Source: Legionella fallonii LLAP-10 (GTDB lineage: Bacteria > Pseudomonadota > Gammaproteobacteria > Legionellales > Legionellaceae). From it: a stretch of DNA of 64,000 nt. Made by a program: the position numbers and the translations under genes. Below are positions 47,001 to 55,425 of the stretch, in pieces. How positions within the stretch are numbered: position 1 is the stretch's first letter; each line of letters opens with the position of its first letter. The stretch spans positions 2,571,001 through 2,635,000 of the forward strand of contig NZ_LN614827.1 of the NCBI RefSeq assembly GCF_000953135.1, read 5' to 3'. The notes under the pieces are model-generated. The model was not told where the DNA came from, did not search any database, and was given only the letters and a program-made list of their open reading frames with translations.

Positions 47001-49878
47001 ACCTATTTATCAGGTTAAACCACCACAAAACTGGTTTGAAAAAATTTTATATTATATTTTTCCTTGGTACAGGCAAAGTTATAATGAAAGTTCAGTTGCA
47101 GAGTTGAAAAGCAAAATTAAATTACAAGCTACAGTGGATAGACTCTATACTCAAGCGATTGATGAAGCACAACAAACCTTAATGCAACAAATTGAAGCGT
47201 GGGAAAGTTTATTACTTGAGCTGTATCCCAATGATCCCAAAATACAATTTGAATTATATCAATGGCGGGAAACACTGTTAAATGAGCTGAACCGTTCACA
47301 AGAGACGAGTATTTCACAAGAGACGCTTGCCACAAACATTAACCACTTTAAAAATTCGGCATGTAAGCTTTGGGAATTATTTAGAGAAGAGAAATGGGCA
47401 GATAGAGCACAAAAAATCACGCAGATGACTCAAGAACAGGCGCTAAGATTCAATTATTTAAAACAATTAGATCTCGCCCATGAATTTGATGTGCAATCTA
47501 CACTGCAGAAGAAGAGTAAGCCGTTCATTGCCGGAACCCAAGCGTTAATGAACCAAAATCTTGAAACCATCATTAGAGATAAGGCCGGAGTAGTCCTAGA
47601 CTATACCCAACCAGACGAGCAAATGAAAAAAGATTTGCAATTAGCGCAATGTAAACAACTGTTACCTAATTTAATAGGAGAGTTCTGCTCTGTTTACCCA
47701 GGAGCCATTACAGCGCTTGTTCCCAAACAGGCTTCGCAAGGCTCGCCTTTTTTACCAGAAATAATCAATGATCTGATTAATAGAATTATAGAGCACAAAA
47801 ACAGGCTATTGCATCCTGAGATACAAGAAGAGTTTATTAAAAGCGTCATCACATTCTATGAAGAAGAATTAATCGGCGCTGATAGCGATAAAATTGATCA
47901 GGTATTATTAAAAATCAAACCGTTACTGTTAGCGCATAGCGAGGATTTATCTCAATTACCGCTGATTGAACAATTCAAAATGCAAGGATTTATTCTCACG
48001 TTTTGCACGCTTTATCAAAACTCAAGCTTGCCAGAAGACGCACAATTAAATGCACTAAGAGCCAGTTATAGCGAAGAAATTATGCGAAGACTGGCCAAGC
48101 ATCTGGCGCAAGAATTTGCTTGGGTGAAGAGTACACCAGAACCCATCCACGCATTTTTTGAACGTGGTGTAGCTAAAGAGGCTGCTTATACTATTTATGA
48201 TTTAGCACAAGAAGTCATGAATACACCACAAGATAAAAATAAAATCCAAGCACTCTACGCGGGTCTTGAGCAACAAAGACTTATTTTAAGAGATAAATAT
48301 CTCTTCTCTATAGGACATTCAAATCCTCGTAGTGTCATTAACGACGCGATAGCAGCTATAGCGTGCTTGGAAAATGCACCTCACTGCGATCGCGAATTCC
48401 GTAATAACTGCCACGACAATATAGTTTCCGAGCATCATCTCAATGAGTTCCGTCACTATTTAGAAAACACATCCCCGTATTATTTTACAACCAATGATCC
48501 GACTTGGGATCATCTAAAAACAACGCTTCTTGCAATGAGCCAGCAAAATAAAGAAAGTCAAGCTCATGTCCTTCTAGAATTACATGAAACGATAACACGT
48601 TATAGCACTTATGAGGCCTACAAACCCTATTTAAGTCAGCTTAACTCGCTAAATAGCCAAATTATGTATTCCATAGAAGAGCTAAAGAAATCGGATGGTT
48701 TGCAGCAAGATGCACAAGAATGTCTCTTAGCACAAAAAGCCAGTGAATTTGCTCGATTACTTCAGGTAGATCCTAATCAAATCCGCATTCAAAGTGGTAC
48801 TGATGGAATTCAGTCCTATATAGAATTACAAATAGAGAATGCACCATCAAAAGAAGGGTTCACAGGATATCAATCTCCTTTCTTTACTAAAATAGAGGGA
48901 GAGAGAGCTCATCTCCAAGAAAGAAAATCGATGTTCGAAGAAAATTCTAAGGCGCTTCGCGAACTTTCAAATGCGAAAGCAGGTGAAAGTCTTTCAGCAG
49001 AAAAACGCCCAGAATTTGAGAAATTACTGCGATTAAAGGCTCTGTTACAACAAAATTGGAATAATGATCTTGATATTCTGGTTCTCACGGAGCTTCCTGA
49101 AGTAATCCAAAGCAAGCTACAAAAAGCAGATGTCTTAAAGCAATGCGATTGGACTAAACAGCCAGTCAATTTGGAGGGCCTAAATAATAGTTTAGGTAAA
49201 GAACCAGGAGCAGACTTTACTGCACTACTTGAAGAGCAAGTAAAGATAACCAAACAACTTGAAGAAACTCGTCAGAAAATGGATGATGCCGAACAACAGC
49301 TTGCTACCCAACAAGCAACAATACAAGTTGAAGAGAATGCCATCAAAGCATTACAAGCGCGTCAGCAAGAACTTAATTGGTACTCTGCATTAGAACATGC
49401 TTCCATAGCATCGCAAATCCTTTACCATAAAGGCAGACTTCTTTATCTGCAAAATCAACTCAAAACACCTACAAGAACATTAGCGGGTATTAAAGATGAA
49501 GAAACTCAATGCCAACAAAAACTAGATACTCATAATCAACAGATTGATAGCTGTAGAATACAATTTGTAGCTGATTTGAAAGCTGAAGCCAAACAGGATC
49601 TGGCTCTCTATCTAGAAAATCGTGGCCAACAACAAGTTGATGAGGTACAAAAAGATCTGCAAAAGACAGAAGATACTATCAGTAAGATCCAAGAAGCAGA
49701 ACTGAAGAAATCTCGTTACCAAACTCGTCGCTTCTTTAAATCAAGCGAGCTGTTGCGTTATGAAGCAAGCTTATCGCATGAGGAAGCACGAATTCCCTCA
49801 AAACCAGCGCCACAAAGTGCTGCATCCAAAGTGGTGAACGAGCAAGAAGTAGAAGATGCAAACCGCTTCGTTTTTTAA
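41032..49878 (+). CDS. Giant protein with SecA-like ATPase motor, candidate effector
   Basis: A 2948-residue protein. The middle (about 1440-2010) is a SecA-type DEAD motor. KTGEGKS (1474-1480) is Walker A and matches the SecA form TGEGKT. DECD (1578-1581) is Walker B, SGTPGDK (1785-1791) is motif III-like, GTAMLAKGIDI (1941-1951) motif V, and QIAGRAARNG (1975-1984) motif VI. No SecA C-terminal zinc-finger (CxCxSGxxxxxxC) is seen. The N-terminal 1430 residues look like a long helical solenoid, and the C-terminal 900 residues are helical with coiled coils near 2700-2900. No signal peptide or membrane segment is visible. GGGAG precedes the ATG. Its size, PmrA-like promoter and context suggest a Dot/Icm substrate or a specialised motor; neither is proven. 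Confidence 0.85.
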   Translation: MPQLSDNKYLQSLLENLISSYETEINYAPIEIELDPQQISPNVIEGLTHFITDARKRLFIFKIPGNESSSVQLALLARKTVLDKTAETTLKNTSREPKINPLKKALDSNPSSVRTGIQIQKSLVIQKPQVEQKNTKKEHVEHIAARNINLIAIDLPELPELAKQLKVLGIEHLHDAAAQKIKKHAYAFKGGIIPKNLPKGFYINQEKHALCYTDTPSRLPSALAPALNTPEPLTLPSMEQIQELLPSTIPQEVVTLLMDTKYSPEQVTALSGVFTTHVDELKAFLQLFKASNAHPPLPQALKPEDIEFIVPFLCKQFVLGGEAHTTLLTRLLNTCVNKKISLEFLKNPSVQNTFLSTRGIKNLQKLVQLPAEQKEWWNSLVTAHLNYDNNHFDFNAFFEAYTQIFLPRIAEKNLTLPNPCPIEHNGHLLITLNRVLDVIEHATNPQEQCLSLSHLNWGAMGVHYAMTQKTEPEQLKQVSSCMHIESPEDTITNPELIYQQIEQEQLQLKPWLFRYMGQHWKAEIRLSDIQAQLFQIEQQETWTQVQRNQLTFILTCTFSDTATLTPERWKNTLSHCISLLEPLNQEERSDVLQALSRCFKFNPPPSLAQISTLIKLCTELKSTFPTKNFKTELITPLVSCIEIEGFELLNTLQERVQKTTESSEDNRAVLPIIAAFTDLLQKNRRTLPEYLVKLLAKLNEPNITQLKIDNLVSAFKNLENKKGNAFHNVALNALSQLNIAKSNPLPTIEHIQGLLEALSNLSEVIPEEHKTVEKQESWLKDLIIDKNLLPGCVLGNGDISKLDDLIVDALVDAIKKRSSAFRIDKLKKSLLENLQSSIVPQALRDQLNAELIPLFDAVHNLVELLQSPNPKFPEVIAKLHYFEQVKPILLNGNYGVGILGKSKGEYILNFLLTGEKAAADNTTGGGFAFVLKQLFGLFQSEMKSFFDDPQNKQIVKDLDLKTSLSWMKAFNDTHSLIFFFKEELIQKKVLPALRKTLQQLNTQDPEFEKSILSEAEIIIENAPSDQSLQDYKNKIEGIADYLNLLIDIKDKHPTQFNKIYKELNTGALARLNYIQKLILVNSLIQDKSDQLDLYLKLTTQALEQNPEAGSAAIERAINGLVILFNLADLEPETQIMFFKMSMAHNLKSATPFPLGALSELKKSGLPEQTKSLIIKQIIQILSRLSGADSPELVQGLVQQTQLFLIHNHKQAPLCVALLKRVSLDDPNQDLGAYPLILQQLAAISPENREKIATILTGLANNKKDDTLNLSALLEISKGLGRRSAEDIDLVLQLFETPPYPNTQSLNSALLAHDSEKLRAYCLSFDTNPFAKAGEKRDLTKQFATDRIKEALLKLEDLLHEESLPHALQMRLAKQLTFIETLGYTDPLNPNDYTTLKKLTASSRHDLQERTTHLLQQLKSKSVPAEQLETTQLELLAYLREIYFRTTGLFPNTTQMLVLLLALHDPSSNLLMRIKTGEGKSINAPMLSVLQWLQGGTVVQFTANPTLLIRDYENSCEPFFNFLGIPSALIQDNTAPEHYQLNGINCSTVEDMSFFYLKMKELKKEAVIQNGEPIHVVLDECDDGLLDQTLLYKLVAEIVSEEEEENEEIPEQWVFPLAYQFINLPAFRNKDSAQGKVWDEEEDLEQLRQFLNKEVNEKFNGDAEKQNYLLAMSNTKLKLLIDASCAAATRVENKHFLVQPIKEKDDSGNEITKKIVCVPLLRSTPKVGSIFNAAVQQALLARLMIERPEQAHYISIDKNPPELASLSALGLIKLFQNTKGRLIGISGTPGDKLELESLATALGTQAIGVAPYAGDHRKVHAPIFTFNSEESISAVHKAIENIKLPVTKPSMEIDAHRAIQTHEDREELIAQTEKAIEQWSHTQTQPVLIINEDFDASETLGKSLETYRQQGFKIQIVTGKESQEELEYIIKQAGKCNTITVGTAMLAKGIDINTGDHPKGLFVIQPYADTDRMTTQIAGRAARNGKPGEWLPIYQVKPPQNWFEKILYYIFPWYRQSYNESSVAELKSKIKLQATVDRLYTQAIDEAQQTLMQQIEAWESLLLELYPNDPKIQFELYQWRETLLNELNRSQETSISQETLATNINHFKNSACKLWELFREEKWADRAQKITQMTQEQALRFNYLKQLDLAHEFDVQSTLQKKSKPFIAGTQALMNQNLETIIRDKAGVVLDYTQPDEQMKKDLQLAQCKQLLPNLIGEFCSVYPGAITALVPKQASQGSPFLPEIINDLINRIIEHKNRLLHPEIQEEFIKSVITFYEEELIGADSDKIDQVLLKIKPLLLAHSEDLSQLPLIEQFKMQGFILTFCTLYQNSSLPEDAQLNALRASYSEEIMRRLAKHLAQEFAWVKSTPEPIHAFFERGVAKEAAYTIYDLAQEVMNTPQDKNKIQALYAGLEQQRLILRDKYLFSIGHSNPRSVINDAIAAIACLENAPHCDREFRNNCHDNIVSEHHLNEFRHYLENTSPYYFTTNDPTWDHLKTTLLAMSQQNKESQAHVLLELHETITRYSTYEAYKPYLSQLNSLNSQIMYSIEELKKSDGLQQDAQECLLAQKASEFARLLQVDPNQIRIQSGTDGIQSYIELQIENAPSKEGFTGYQSPFFTKIEGERAHLQERKSMFEENSKALRELSNAKAGESLSAEKRPEFEKLLRLKALLQQNWNNDLDILVLTELPEVIQSKLQKADVLKQCDWTKQPVNLEGLNNSLGKEPGADFTALLEEQVKITKQLEETRQKMDDAEQQLATQQATIQVEENAIKALQARQQELNWYSALEHASIASQILYHKGRLLYLQNQLKTPTRTLAGIKDEETQCQQKLDTHNQQIDSCRIQFVADLKAEAKQDLALYLENRGQQQVDEVQKDLQKTEDTISKIQEAELKKSRYQTRRFFKSSELLRYEASLSHEEARIPSKPAPQSAASKVVNEQEVEDANRFVF

Positions 49879-49914
49879 TGTAACGAGAGTTTGGAACGAG
49901 GTCTATTTTTAAAC

Positions 49915-49985
49915 GAATTACCGGCGAAAGCCGGTATCCATTTGATGTTAAACGTTTTATGGATGCCGACTTTCGTCGCAAGCTC
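49915..49985. repeat. 71-bp intergenic repeat, copy 3
   Basis: Begins GAATTACCGGCGAAAGCCGG, has the central TTTGATGTTAAA and a second hairpin (GCCGACTTTCGTCGC). The last bases differ from the other copies (GCAAGCTC instead of GGCAATTC). It follows the giant gene. Confidence 0.7.
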
Positions 49986-50046
49986 GTCTGGATAACCCAA
50001 ATTATCTAACCCGATGCCTATGGGTCCGAATTCGTAGTAGAAGATC

Positions 50047-50760
50047 TTACTGCAACAAATCTTTCTCCGAATGCTGGTACGCATTCATTAAATTATCTCT
50101 AACGACTAGAGCCGTACTATTAACAGCCTCCAAAGTCATTGTTTTTTTCAGAATACCCGTCTTAAATTTCCAACCTGGAGGTAACTTAAGCTTACTGCCT
50201 AACTCGGCCAGTGATTGTTCTGTTTGTGGTACCGATTCGATGCTATAGGAATGCATAACGAAAACATGACCTTTACTGTCTATGAGCTCATAAACAGGCT
50301 TCCCCTCCTCATAGACCCATATGGTATGGCGCCTTACCTCTCTTGGATGATAAGGAATATTCACTAGAAAGAAGTCTGATGGCGTAGTTATCATTTCGTC
50401 GGCCTGACGCATCTGTAGCCCACCAATGGTTTTAATTGTAGGATCTATAAATGAAAAGCTTGTTAATCCGTCAATAACCCAATATCTAGGACCGTTTAAT
50501 CGGACTAAAACAGCGGCAGTTTCTTTCCTGATGTCATTAATATTCATTTTTTTCCAAATGTCATCTGGGCAATCATTTAAACCAAACGAATTATATACAG
50601 CAGCATCATTTTTAGACTTGGCTATAACAATTTCACAATACCGCTTACCGCGCATATTAGATATATCTTCGCCATAAGAAAGCATGGGCAGAGCAAATAA
50701 AAACAATAAAAAAGAAATAAGTAATATTCTAATCAGGAACAAGGTGCCATCAATTTGCAT
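50047..50760 (-). CDS. Exported hypothetical protein
   Basis: A 237-residue protein with an N-terminal membrane or signal segment (IRILLISFLLFLFALPMLSYG). The mature part shows YCEIVIAKSKNDAAVYNSFGLNDCP, with two Cys, followed by RYWVIDGL and IWVYEEGKPVYELIDSKGHVFVMHSYSI (part). This is a probable beta-rich periplasmic domain. AGGAGATTCTT precedes the ATG. No family recognised. It stands alone, on the strand opposite to the giant gene, which lies beyond the 71-bp repeat. Confidence 0.72.
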   Translation of the reverse strand: MQIDGTLFLIRILLISFLLFLFALPMLSYGEDISNMRGKRYCEIVIAKSKNDAAVYNSFGLNDCPDDIWKKMNINDIRKETAAVLVRLNGPRYWVIDGLTSFSFIDPTIKTIGGLQMRQADEMITTPSDFFLVNIPYHPREVRRHTIWVYEEGKPVYELIDSKGHVFVMHSYSIESVPQTEQSLAELGSKLKLPPGWKFKTGILKKTMTLEAVNSTALVVRDNLMNAYQHSEKDLLQ

Positions 50761-50899
50761 AAGAATCTCCTATAGTAAAACAAAATGACTAACTTATTGT
50801 GGGCCATTACTCGCATAGCCCAAACAAAACACCTAACGCAAAATAAATTGCTGTCACCTAAGAATAGTGACTATTAGACACCCTTAATACTCTTAGTGC

Positions 50900-51289
50900 T
50901 TAAGAGTGAAGATAATATACATGAACTAATAAAAATAGCCCAATAATCAAAAATATAACACCCGTAACTTGCATTCTCACTGGATGATTAAAAAAAGATT
51001 GCCCTATTTTCATTGCCGTATCAGGACATGCTAGTCGAATCATGCCGGATAACAATACCAACCAACTAATTACTGTAATAATAACAGGCCAACCCATCAG
51101 CCAAAGATTGTGACTAGTAACCATCAGTAAACCTAAAATAAAAGTCATAAACGCAAAAACAAAAAAGACACCTTGATGTGCCATGACATCTGCCATAACC
51201 AGTTTCATATGTTCATGTCTAAATATTAAAAACAAACCGCCGATCACCATCACCCAACCAATCACGGTGGCTAAAAAGATAGTATTCAT
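50900..51289 (-). CDS. Small four-helix membrane protein
   Basis: A 129-residue inner-membrane protein with four hydrophobic segments (TIFLATVIGWVMVIGGLFLIF, GVFFVFAFMTFILGLLMV, GWPVIITVISWLVLLSGMI, VTGVIFLIIGLFLLVHVYYL in order, lengths as shown or slightly more). GGAG lies 7 nt before the ATG. I recognise no transporter or enzyme motif. It lies 140 bp downstream of the DipZ-like gene on the same strand and could be read from it. Confidence 0.75.
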   Translation of the reverse strand: MNTIFLATVIGWVMVIGGLFLIFRHEHMKLVMADVMAHQGVFFVFAFMTFILGLLMVTSHNLWLMGWPVIITVISWLVLLSGMIRLACPDTAMKIGQSFFNHPVRMQVTGVIFLIIGLFLLVHVYYLHS

Positions 51290-51435
51290 AATAATACTCC
51301 AGCAAACTACCTCCCTTACTATAAGTATAGTTCTTCCTAATAGTATTGAGGTTTAACTTACTGAAAATTATTGCCATTTTGTATGATGTACCCCAGGTTT
51401 CACCTTCGCGCACTCAGACTACATGACAACCCAAA

Positions 51436-53091
51436 CTACCCACCAAAAGTAAACGTATAAAGCTCAAGATCTGGATTATCGGAAGTTAATTGCAATATAC
51501 CGCTACTGGATTGGGGCAACACAACAGCCTCATATAGTGAATATTTATCCACCAAAATACTATTATCGACCACATCCTTACCCTTATTGTTACCTAGAGG
51601 TTTTCCATTTAAAAGCAGTGTTACTTTAATCGGTTTTTTGTTGCCATTGCCCATCACGATAAACACCTTGCGCGCCTGAAAATTAATTCTTAAAGACGTA
51701 TTATTTTGTGCAGAAACAATTTTATCTGCATTGATAAGCCAAGAACCTTGTAAGCCCCAGGCATTAACAACTAACTGCTTTGGAAAAGAATAGGAAGCGA
51801 CCACATTATGAACCAACTCGGGACTGAAATTGGCTTCCGCACGCGCGTACCCCAAATAGGTTTCAGGGGTTAATTGATAAGAAGACGATGGAGACTCAGC
51901 CTTTATTGGTGATGCAGTCATATCTAAACCGAGTAAAAAGCGTATATTATTTTCTGTAACGTCATAATCACCTTCACCAAAACGCTCATAAACGACTTTT
52001 CCCTGTTTATTAATTAAATAATGAGCTGGCCAAAAATGATTGGAGTAATTTTCCCAGGTAACGAAAGAATTATCCAAGGCCACAGGATATTTGATGCCAT
52101 CACGCTTTACCGCATTACGCACATTAGCCGCATTTTTTTCAAAATCAAATTCGGGAGTATGGATACCGATAATCACTAATCCTTTATCATGATATTTTTT
52201 ATACCAGCCATTCAGATAAGGTAGAGTACGAATGCAATTAATACAGGAATAAGTCCAAAAATCGATAAGTACTACCTTGCCCTTTAGCTCTGATAATTGC
52301 AAAGGAGGTGAGTTTATCCATTCTTGTATACCGCTAATTGGTGGCGCCTCATATGGGATCCATACTCCACTCTCCAAATAATTTGCTGTACGAATAGGTG
52401 TTTGATTAATCGTAGTAGAGGAAATAAAACCTGTTTCCTGAGATATCATATAAGCAATGTTCAACAAAATAACAGCGCCTAAAAGTTTGCGAATCAGAAC
52501 AGTATGTGTTTTAAAAAACTGAAAGGTATTTTTAATTTTAAAACCATACAAAGTGATAATGAACATTGGAATAGCAGCACCCAAGGCAAAAGCCAATAAG
52601 GTAAAAAAGCTAAGACTATTTGTTTTTTGAATGGCCACTTGGACAAGGATTGCCGCAAGAATTGGTCCAGCGCAAGGAGTCCAGATAATAGAAACGAGTC
52701 CGCCGAGTAATAATCCCCCCAAAAAACCACTGCCCTGATGGCCTGGAGACATAAAAGTGCCCCCGATAACCGCTATTTTTTGCGTTAAGTGATTAAACAG
52801 TTCTGTTAAATAATTAGATAACAAAATAAGGGAAAACAAGAATAAGAAACCATAGGCGATGTAACGAATTACATTGGAATCGATACCCGAATAATGCACT
52901 AATTGACGTGCAAACAATGCAAATAAAGCGAAAGTAAAAACAAATCCAATAATAATACCTAATGAGCGTCTTTTAGAACCGACCAAAGACCCCGCCAGAA
53001 TAATAGGCAAGATGGCCAAAATACAAGGGGATAAGATTAGAGCAAATCCCTCTAAAAATCCTAACAGAATAGTGGCCAGATCAGCATTCAT
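51436..53091 (-). CDS. DipZ-like thiol-disulfide protein (CcdA + thioredoxin-like)
   Basis: A 551-residue fusion. The N-terminal 230 residues are a CcdA/DsbD-type membrane domain with about six helices, including GFALILSPCILAILP and SIIWTPCAGPILAAI, whose Pro-Cys motifs would pass electrons across the membrane. Residues about 255-385 form a TlpA-like thioredoxin domain with the redox pair C283-IN-C286 in WTYSCINCIRTLPYL. The last 150 residues are beta-rich (NWSLLNADKIVS-like and LTSDNPDLELYTFTFGG) as in M. tuberculosis DipZ, which has a carbohydrate-binding-like end. It probably delivers reducing power to periplasmic proteins. Partners are unknown. Confidence 0.87.
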   Translation of the reverse strand: MNADLATILLGFLEGFALILSPCILAILPIILAGSLVGSKRRSLGIIIGFVFTFALFALFARQLVHYSGIDSNVIRYIAYGFLFLFSLILLSNYLTELFNHLTQKIAVIGGTFMSPGHQGSGFLGGLLLGGLVSIIWTPCAGPILAAILVQVAIQKTNSLSFFTLLAFALGAAIPMFIITLYGFKIKNTFQFFKTHTVLIRKLLGAVILLNIAYMISQETGFISSTTINQTPIRTANYLESGVWIPYEAPPISGIQEWINSPPLQLSELKGKVVLIDFWTYSCINCIRTLPYLNGWYKKYHDKGLVIIGIHTPEFDFEKNAANVRNAVKRDGIKYPVALDNSFVTWENYSNHFWPAHYLINKQGKVVYERFGEGDYDVTENNIRFLLGLDMTASPIKAESPSSSYQLTPETYLGYARAEANFSPELVHNVVASYSFPKQLVVNAWGLQGSWLINADKIVSAQNNTSLRINFQARKVFIVMGNGNKKPIKVTLLLNGKPLGNNKGKDVVDNSILVDKYSLYEAVVLPQSSSGILQLTSDNPDLELYTFTFGG

Positions 53092-53179
53092 AAGAATGAC
53101 CTTCAGTTAATTTACCTTGCCCATTGATTTAATTATAAATCATTTATGAACACCTGATGATATCAACTTAAAGATGTGT

Positions 53180-53252
53180 CTGCCGGATTAGACAAAGTCG
53201 TAATCCGCGATTGAGGCACGTTCCCGTACGCTATGCTACGGGATACGTTACA
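53180..53252. repeat. Partial GTAGCC-type repeat
   Basis: Weak copy: CTGCCGGATTAGACAAAGTC with GTAATCCGC, then TTCCCGTA and TACGGGA that pair. It lies in the gap between the DipZ-like and MFS genes, next to the GATATCAACTTAA sequence shared with 38371-38383. Confidence 0.45.
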
Positions 53253-53292
53253 AAAGCTTAATAAGATCTTCCTGACTCAGTTCTATTTTGTA

Positions 53293-54567
53293 TTAATGAG
53301 CGCCCGATACCTGAAAATTATCCACCCAAGAATGCCCTCGTTGGCAAATTGCCAACGACAACAAGCCAATCACAGCGCCAAAAATATAATATCCAGCTGG
53401 AGCAATAAAATTTCCGGTTTTGTCTACCAACCACATCAAAAATAAAGGAGTGGTACTACCGAAAATGGAGATTCCTACGTTAAAAGCAAACCCAAAACCG
53501 CTATAACGATAAGCTTTAGGAAATAAAGAAACCATATAAGCATTCATTGGTGCATAAGTTATAGCAATCACGATAGACATCACAATCAACCCTTTTGTGA
53601 TATTCACTACATTACCTGAGGACAATAAATAAAAGACAGGAATGCTAACCACTATCATGCACATCATACCGAGACGAATGATGGTTCTATGCCCAACCGT
53701 ATCCGCAAATACAGCAACCACGGGCTCTAATAAGGCGTCGACTAAGAGTGCTGCGGTAATAATTAAAGCAACCACACTTAAAGACAAATTAAAATAAGCA
53801 TGAAGATAGGTAGCAGTAAATACATAGGTGCCAAAAGTCATAATTCCAGTCAGCCATGCCAAGCCTATCACTCCAAGCATTTGCCAAGGTTTTTCTCTTA
53901 TTGCTGTCATAAGAGGTACCCGAGGTTTTTCATCTGTTTTTATATGGGTATATTCTGGTGTTTCATGGACGTGAATGCGTAAAAAGAAAATCACTAATCC
54001 GGCCAGTAAGGCTAAAGCAAACCCTAATCGCCACCCCCATGCAGGCATAAACGAAGAAGTAAAAAACGATGCGGCCAGCCCCGCCAAAATGGAACCAAAA
54101 CTATAGGCTGAACTGGTCAAACACCCATAAAATGCTTTAGCAGTTGGTTTGGCATGCTCTATTAAAAAAATGGATGATCCCGTAAATTCAGCGCTCGCGA
54201 CAAACCCCTGCATTATACGCAACAAAGTGATTAATATTGGCGCAGCAACTCCGATTAATTGATAGCCAGGTATCACGCTGATTAACGCGGTGGGAATAGC
54301 CATCATTAAGATACTAAGCGTCAACGCTTTTTTCCGACCATATCTATCGCCTATATAACCAAAGGCGATTGCACCAAGAGGAGCTAATAAATAACTCACG
54401 GCAAAAATACTAAAGGTATGTAAAATCGAAGCTAAATAATTTTCATTAGGAAAATAAGTAGTCGCTATAATTGGGGCAAAATAACCAAAAATGGCAAAAT
54501 CATACCATTGTAACGCCGTACCAGAAATCCCAGCCAATAATGCTTTGATTTGAGACGATAATGCCAT
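53293..54567 (-). CDS. MFS transporter, metabolite:H+ symporter type (ProP/KgtP-like)
   Basis: A 424-residue inner-membrane carrier of the metabolite:H+ symporter branch of the major facilitator superfamily. It shows GTALQWYDFAIFGYFAPIIA at the N-terminus, GYIGDRYGRKKAL as the loop 2-3 signature and about 12 membrane helices. The phrases AEFTGSSIFLIEH and SAYSFGSILAGL match ProP-like proteins. I start at the ATG with AAGGAGAAGGGG before it, rather than an in-frame ATG 66 bp upstream. Substrates in the branch include proline, betaine and dicarboxylates. The actual substrate is unknown. Confidence 0.87.
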   Translation of the reverse strand: MALSSQIKALLAGISGTALQWYDFAIFGYFAPIIATTYFPNENYLASILHTFSIFAVSYLLAPLGAIAFGYIGDRYGRKKALTLSILMMAIPTALISVIPGYQLIGVAAPILITLLRIMQGFVASAEFTGSSIFLIEHAKPTAKAFYGCLTSSAYSFGSILAGLAASFFTSSFMPAWGWRLGFALALLAGLVIFFLRIHVHETPEYTHIKTDEKPRVPLMTAIREKPWQMLGVIGLAWLTGIMTFGTYVFTATYLHAYFNLSLSVVALIITAALLVDALLEPVVAVFADTVGHRTIIRLGMMCMIVVSIPVFYLLSSGNVVNITKGLIVMSIVIAITYAPMNAYMVSLFPKAYRYSGFGFAFNVGISIFGSTTPLFLMWLVDKTGNFIAPAGYYIFGAVIGLLSLAICQRGHSWVDNFQVSGAH

Positions 54568-54853
54568 CCCCTTCTCCTTGTAATCTTGCTTTAGTTTCAA
54601 CCCAATGTTGAAGAATAGGGATATAGTACCCATTCCCCAGCTAATAACAATATCCCGTTGCTGCTGCGAAATTAATTTTAAAAATAACTCGAAACATTGG
54701 CATTATTTTGATATAAATTTCATCACTTACTATTAGGCTTCTTCGCAAGATGCACCCAATGCGGCTATTCCCTGGTAGGGGCTGAGCGTGTACCAACGAA
54801 GCATAAAGCACTTTACGTAATTTTTGATCTAACATTCGATAAGAGAGACGATC

Positions 54854-55402
54854 ATGCCTAAATTTTTTCGCGTTCGCAGAACTCCCGATCCTAAAAAGAA
54901 TTTTTTCCAAAACTATTCTGATCACTTCGATTACCTACAGGAAAAATATGAAAAGGTATGGCATAAGCTTGTTGAGAAACAAAATTTAGAAGAGCAGTTC
55001 AATTTTCTTAATAAACAGGCATTAAAACGCCTGAGCATATTTGAAAAATTGCGTGATGGTTATGATTATTTTGATGAAGTAGTAGGTGCTACCGCACTTC
55101 CTGCGATTGGGCTGGTTTCATCTATAGCAACTCTTGGCCTAGCTCTATGGGAAGGAATTAGGGCTTTAGTTATAAAAATAGGCTTAGTCAATAATGATGG
55201 TCAAGAACATCATGTTAAGGCACAATCCGCTTTACTCCTCTCCGCCGCATCGTTTTTGCTTTCTATAGCCTGCTTCTTAAAATCGACTATCAGTTTAATT
55301 ACCAGACCTATTGTTACGGCCATTTATGGTTTTGAAAAACAGGATAAAGAGCGGTTTATTAATGAAGATACGGTCGTAGGCCACTTATCTGCTGCGCTCT
55401 AA
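54854..55402 (+). CDS. Two-TM protein, candidate effector
   Basis: A 182-residue protein. The N-terminal 75 residues are helical and charged (YSDHFDYLQEKYEKVWHKL). Two hydrophobic segments follow: LPAIGLVSSIATLGLALWEGI (about 83-103) and ALLLSAASFLLSIACFLKSTI (about 120-140). The tail is ITRPIVTAIYGFEK and an acidic end. Small proteins of this shape are frequent in Legionella gene families tied to effector loci. No signal peptide. There is no PmrA-like box upstream. It runs 23 bp before the DUF423 gene, so the two are probably co-transcribed. Function unknown. Confidence 0.68.
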   Translation: MPKFFRVRRTPDPKKNFFQNYSDHFDYLQEKYEKVWHKLVEKQNLEEQFNFLNKQALKRLSIFEKLRDGYDYFDEVVGATALPAIGLVSSIATLGLALWEGIRALVIKIGLVNNDGQEHHVKAQSALLLSAASFLLSIACFLKSTISLITRPIVTAIYGFEKQDKERFINEDTVVGHLSAAL

Positions 55403-55425
55403 GAAGCAAAACCATCAGGAACATC

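Noticed and set aside
49736-50084. Minus-strand open frames at the end of the giant gene
   Set aside because: They also read through the 71-bp repeat and give the same KVGIHK and PAFAGNS phrases; not genes.
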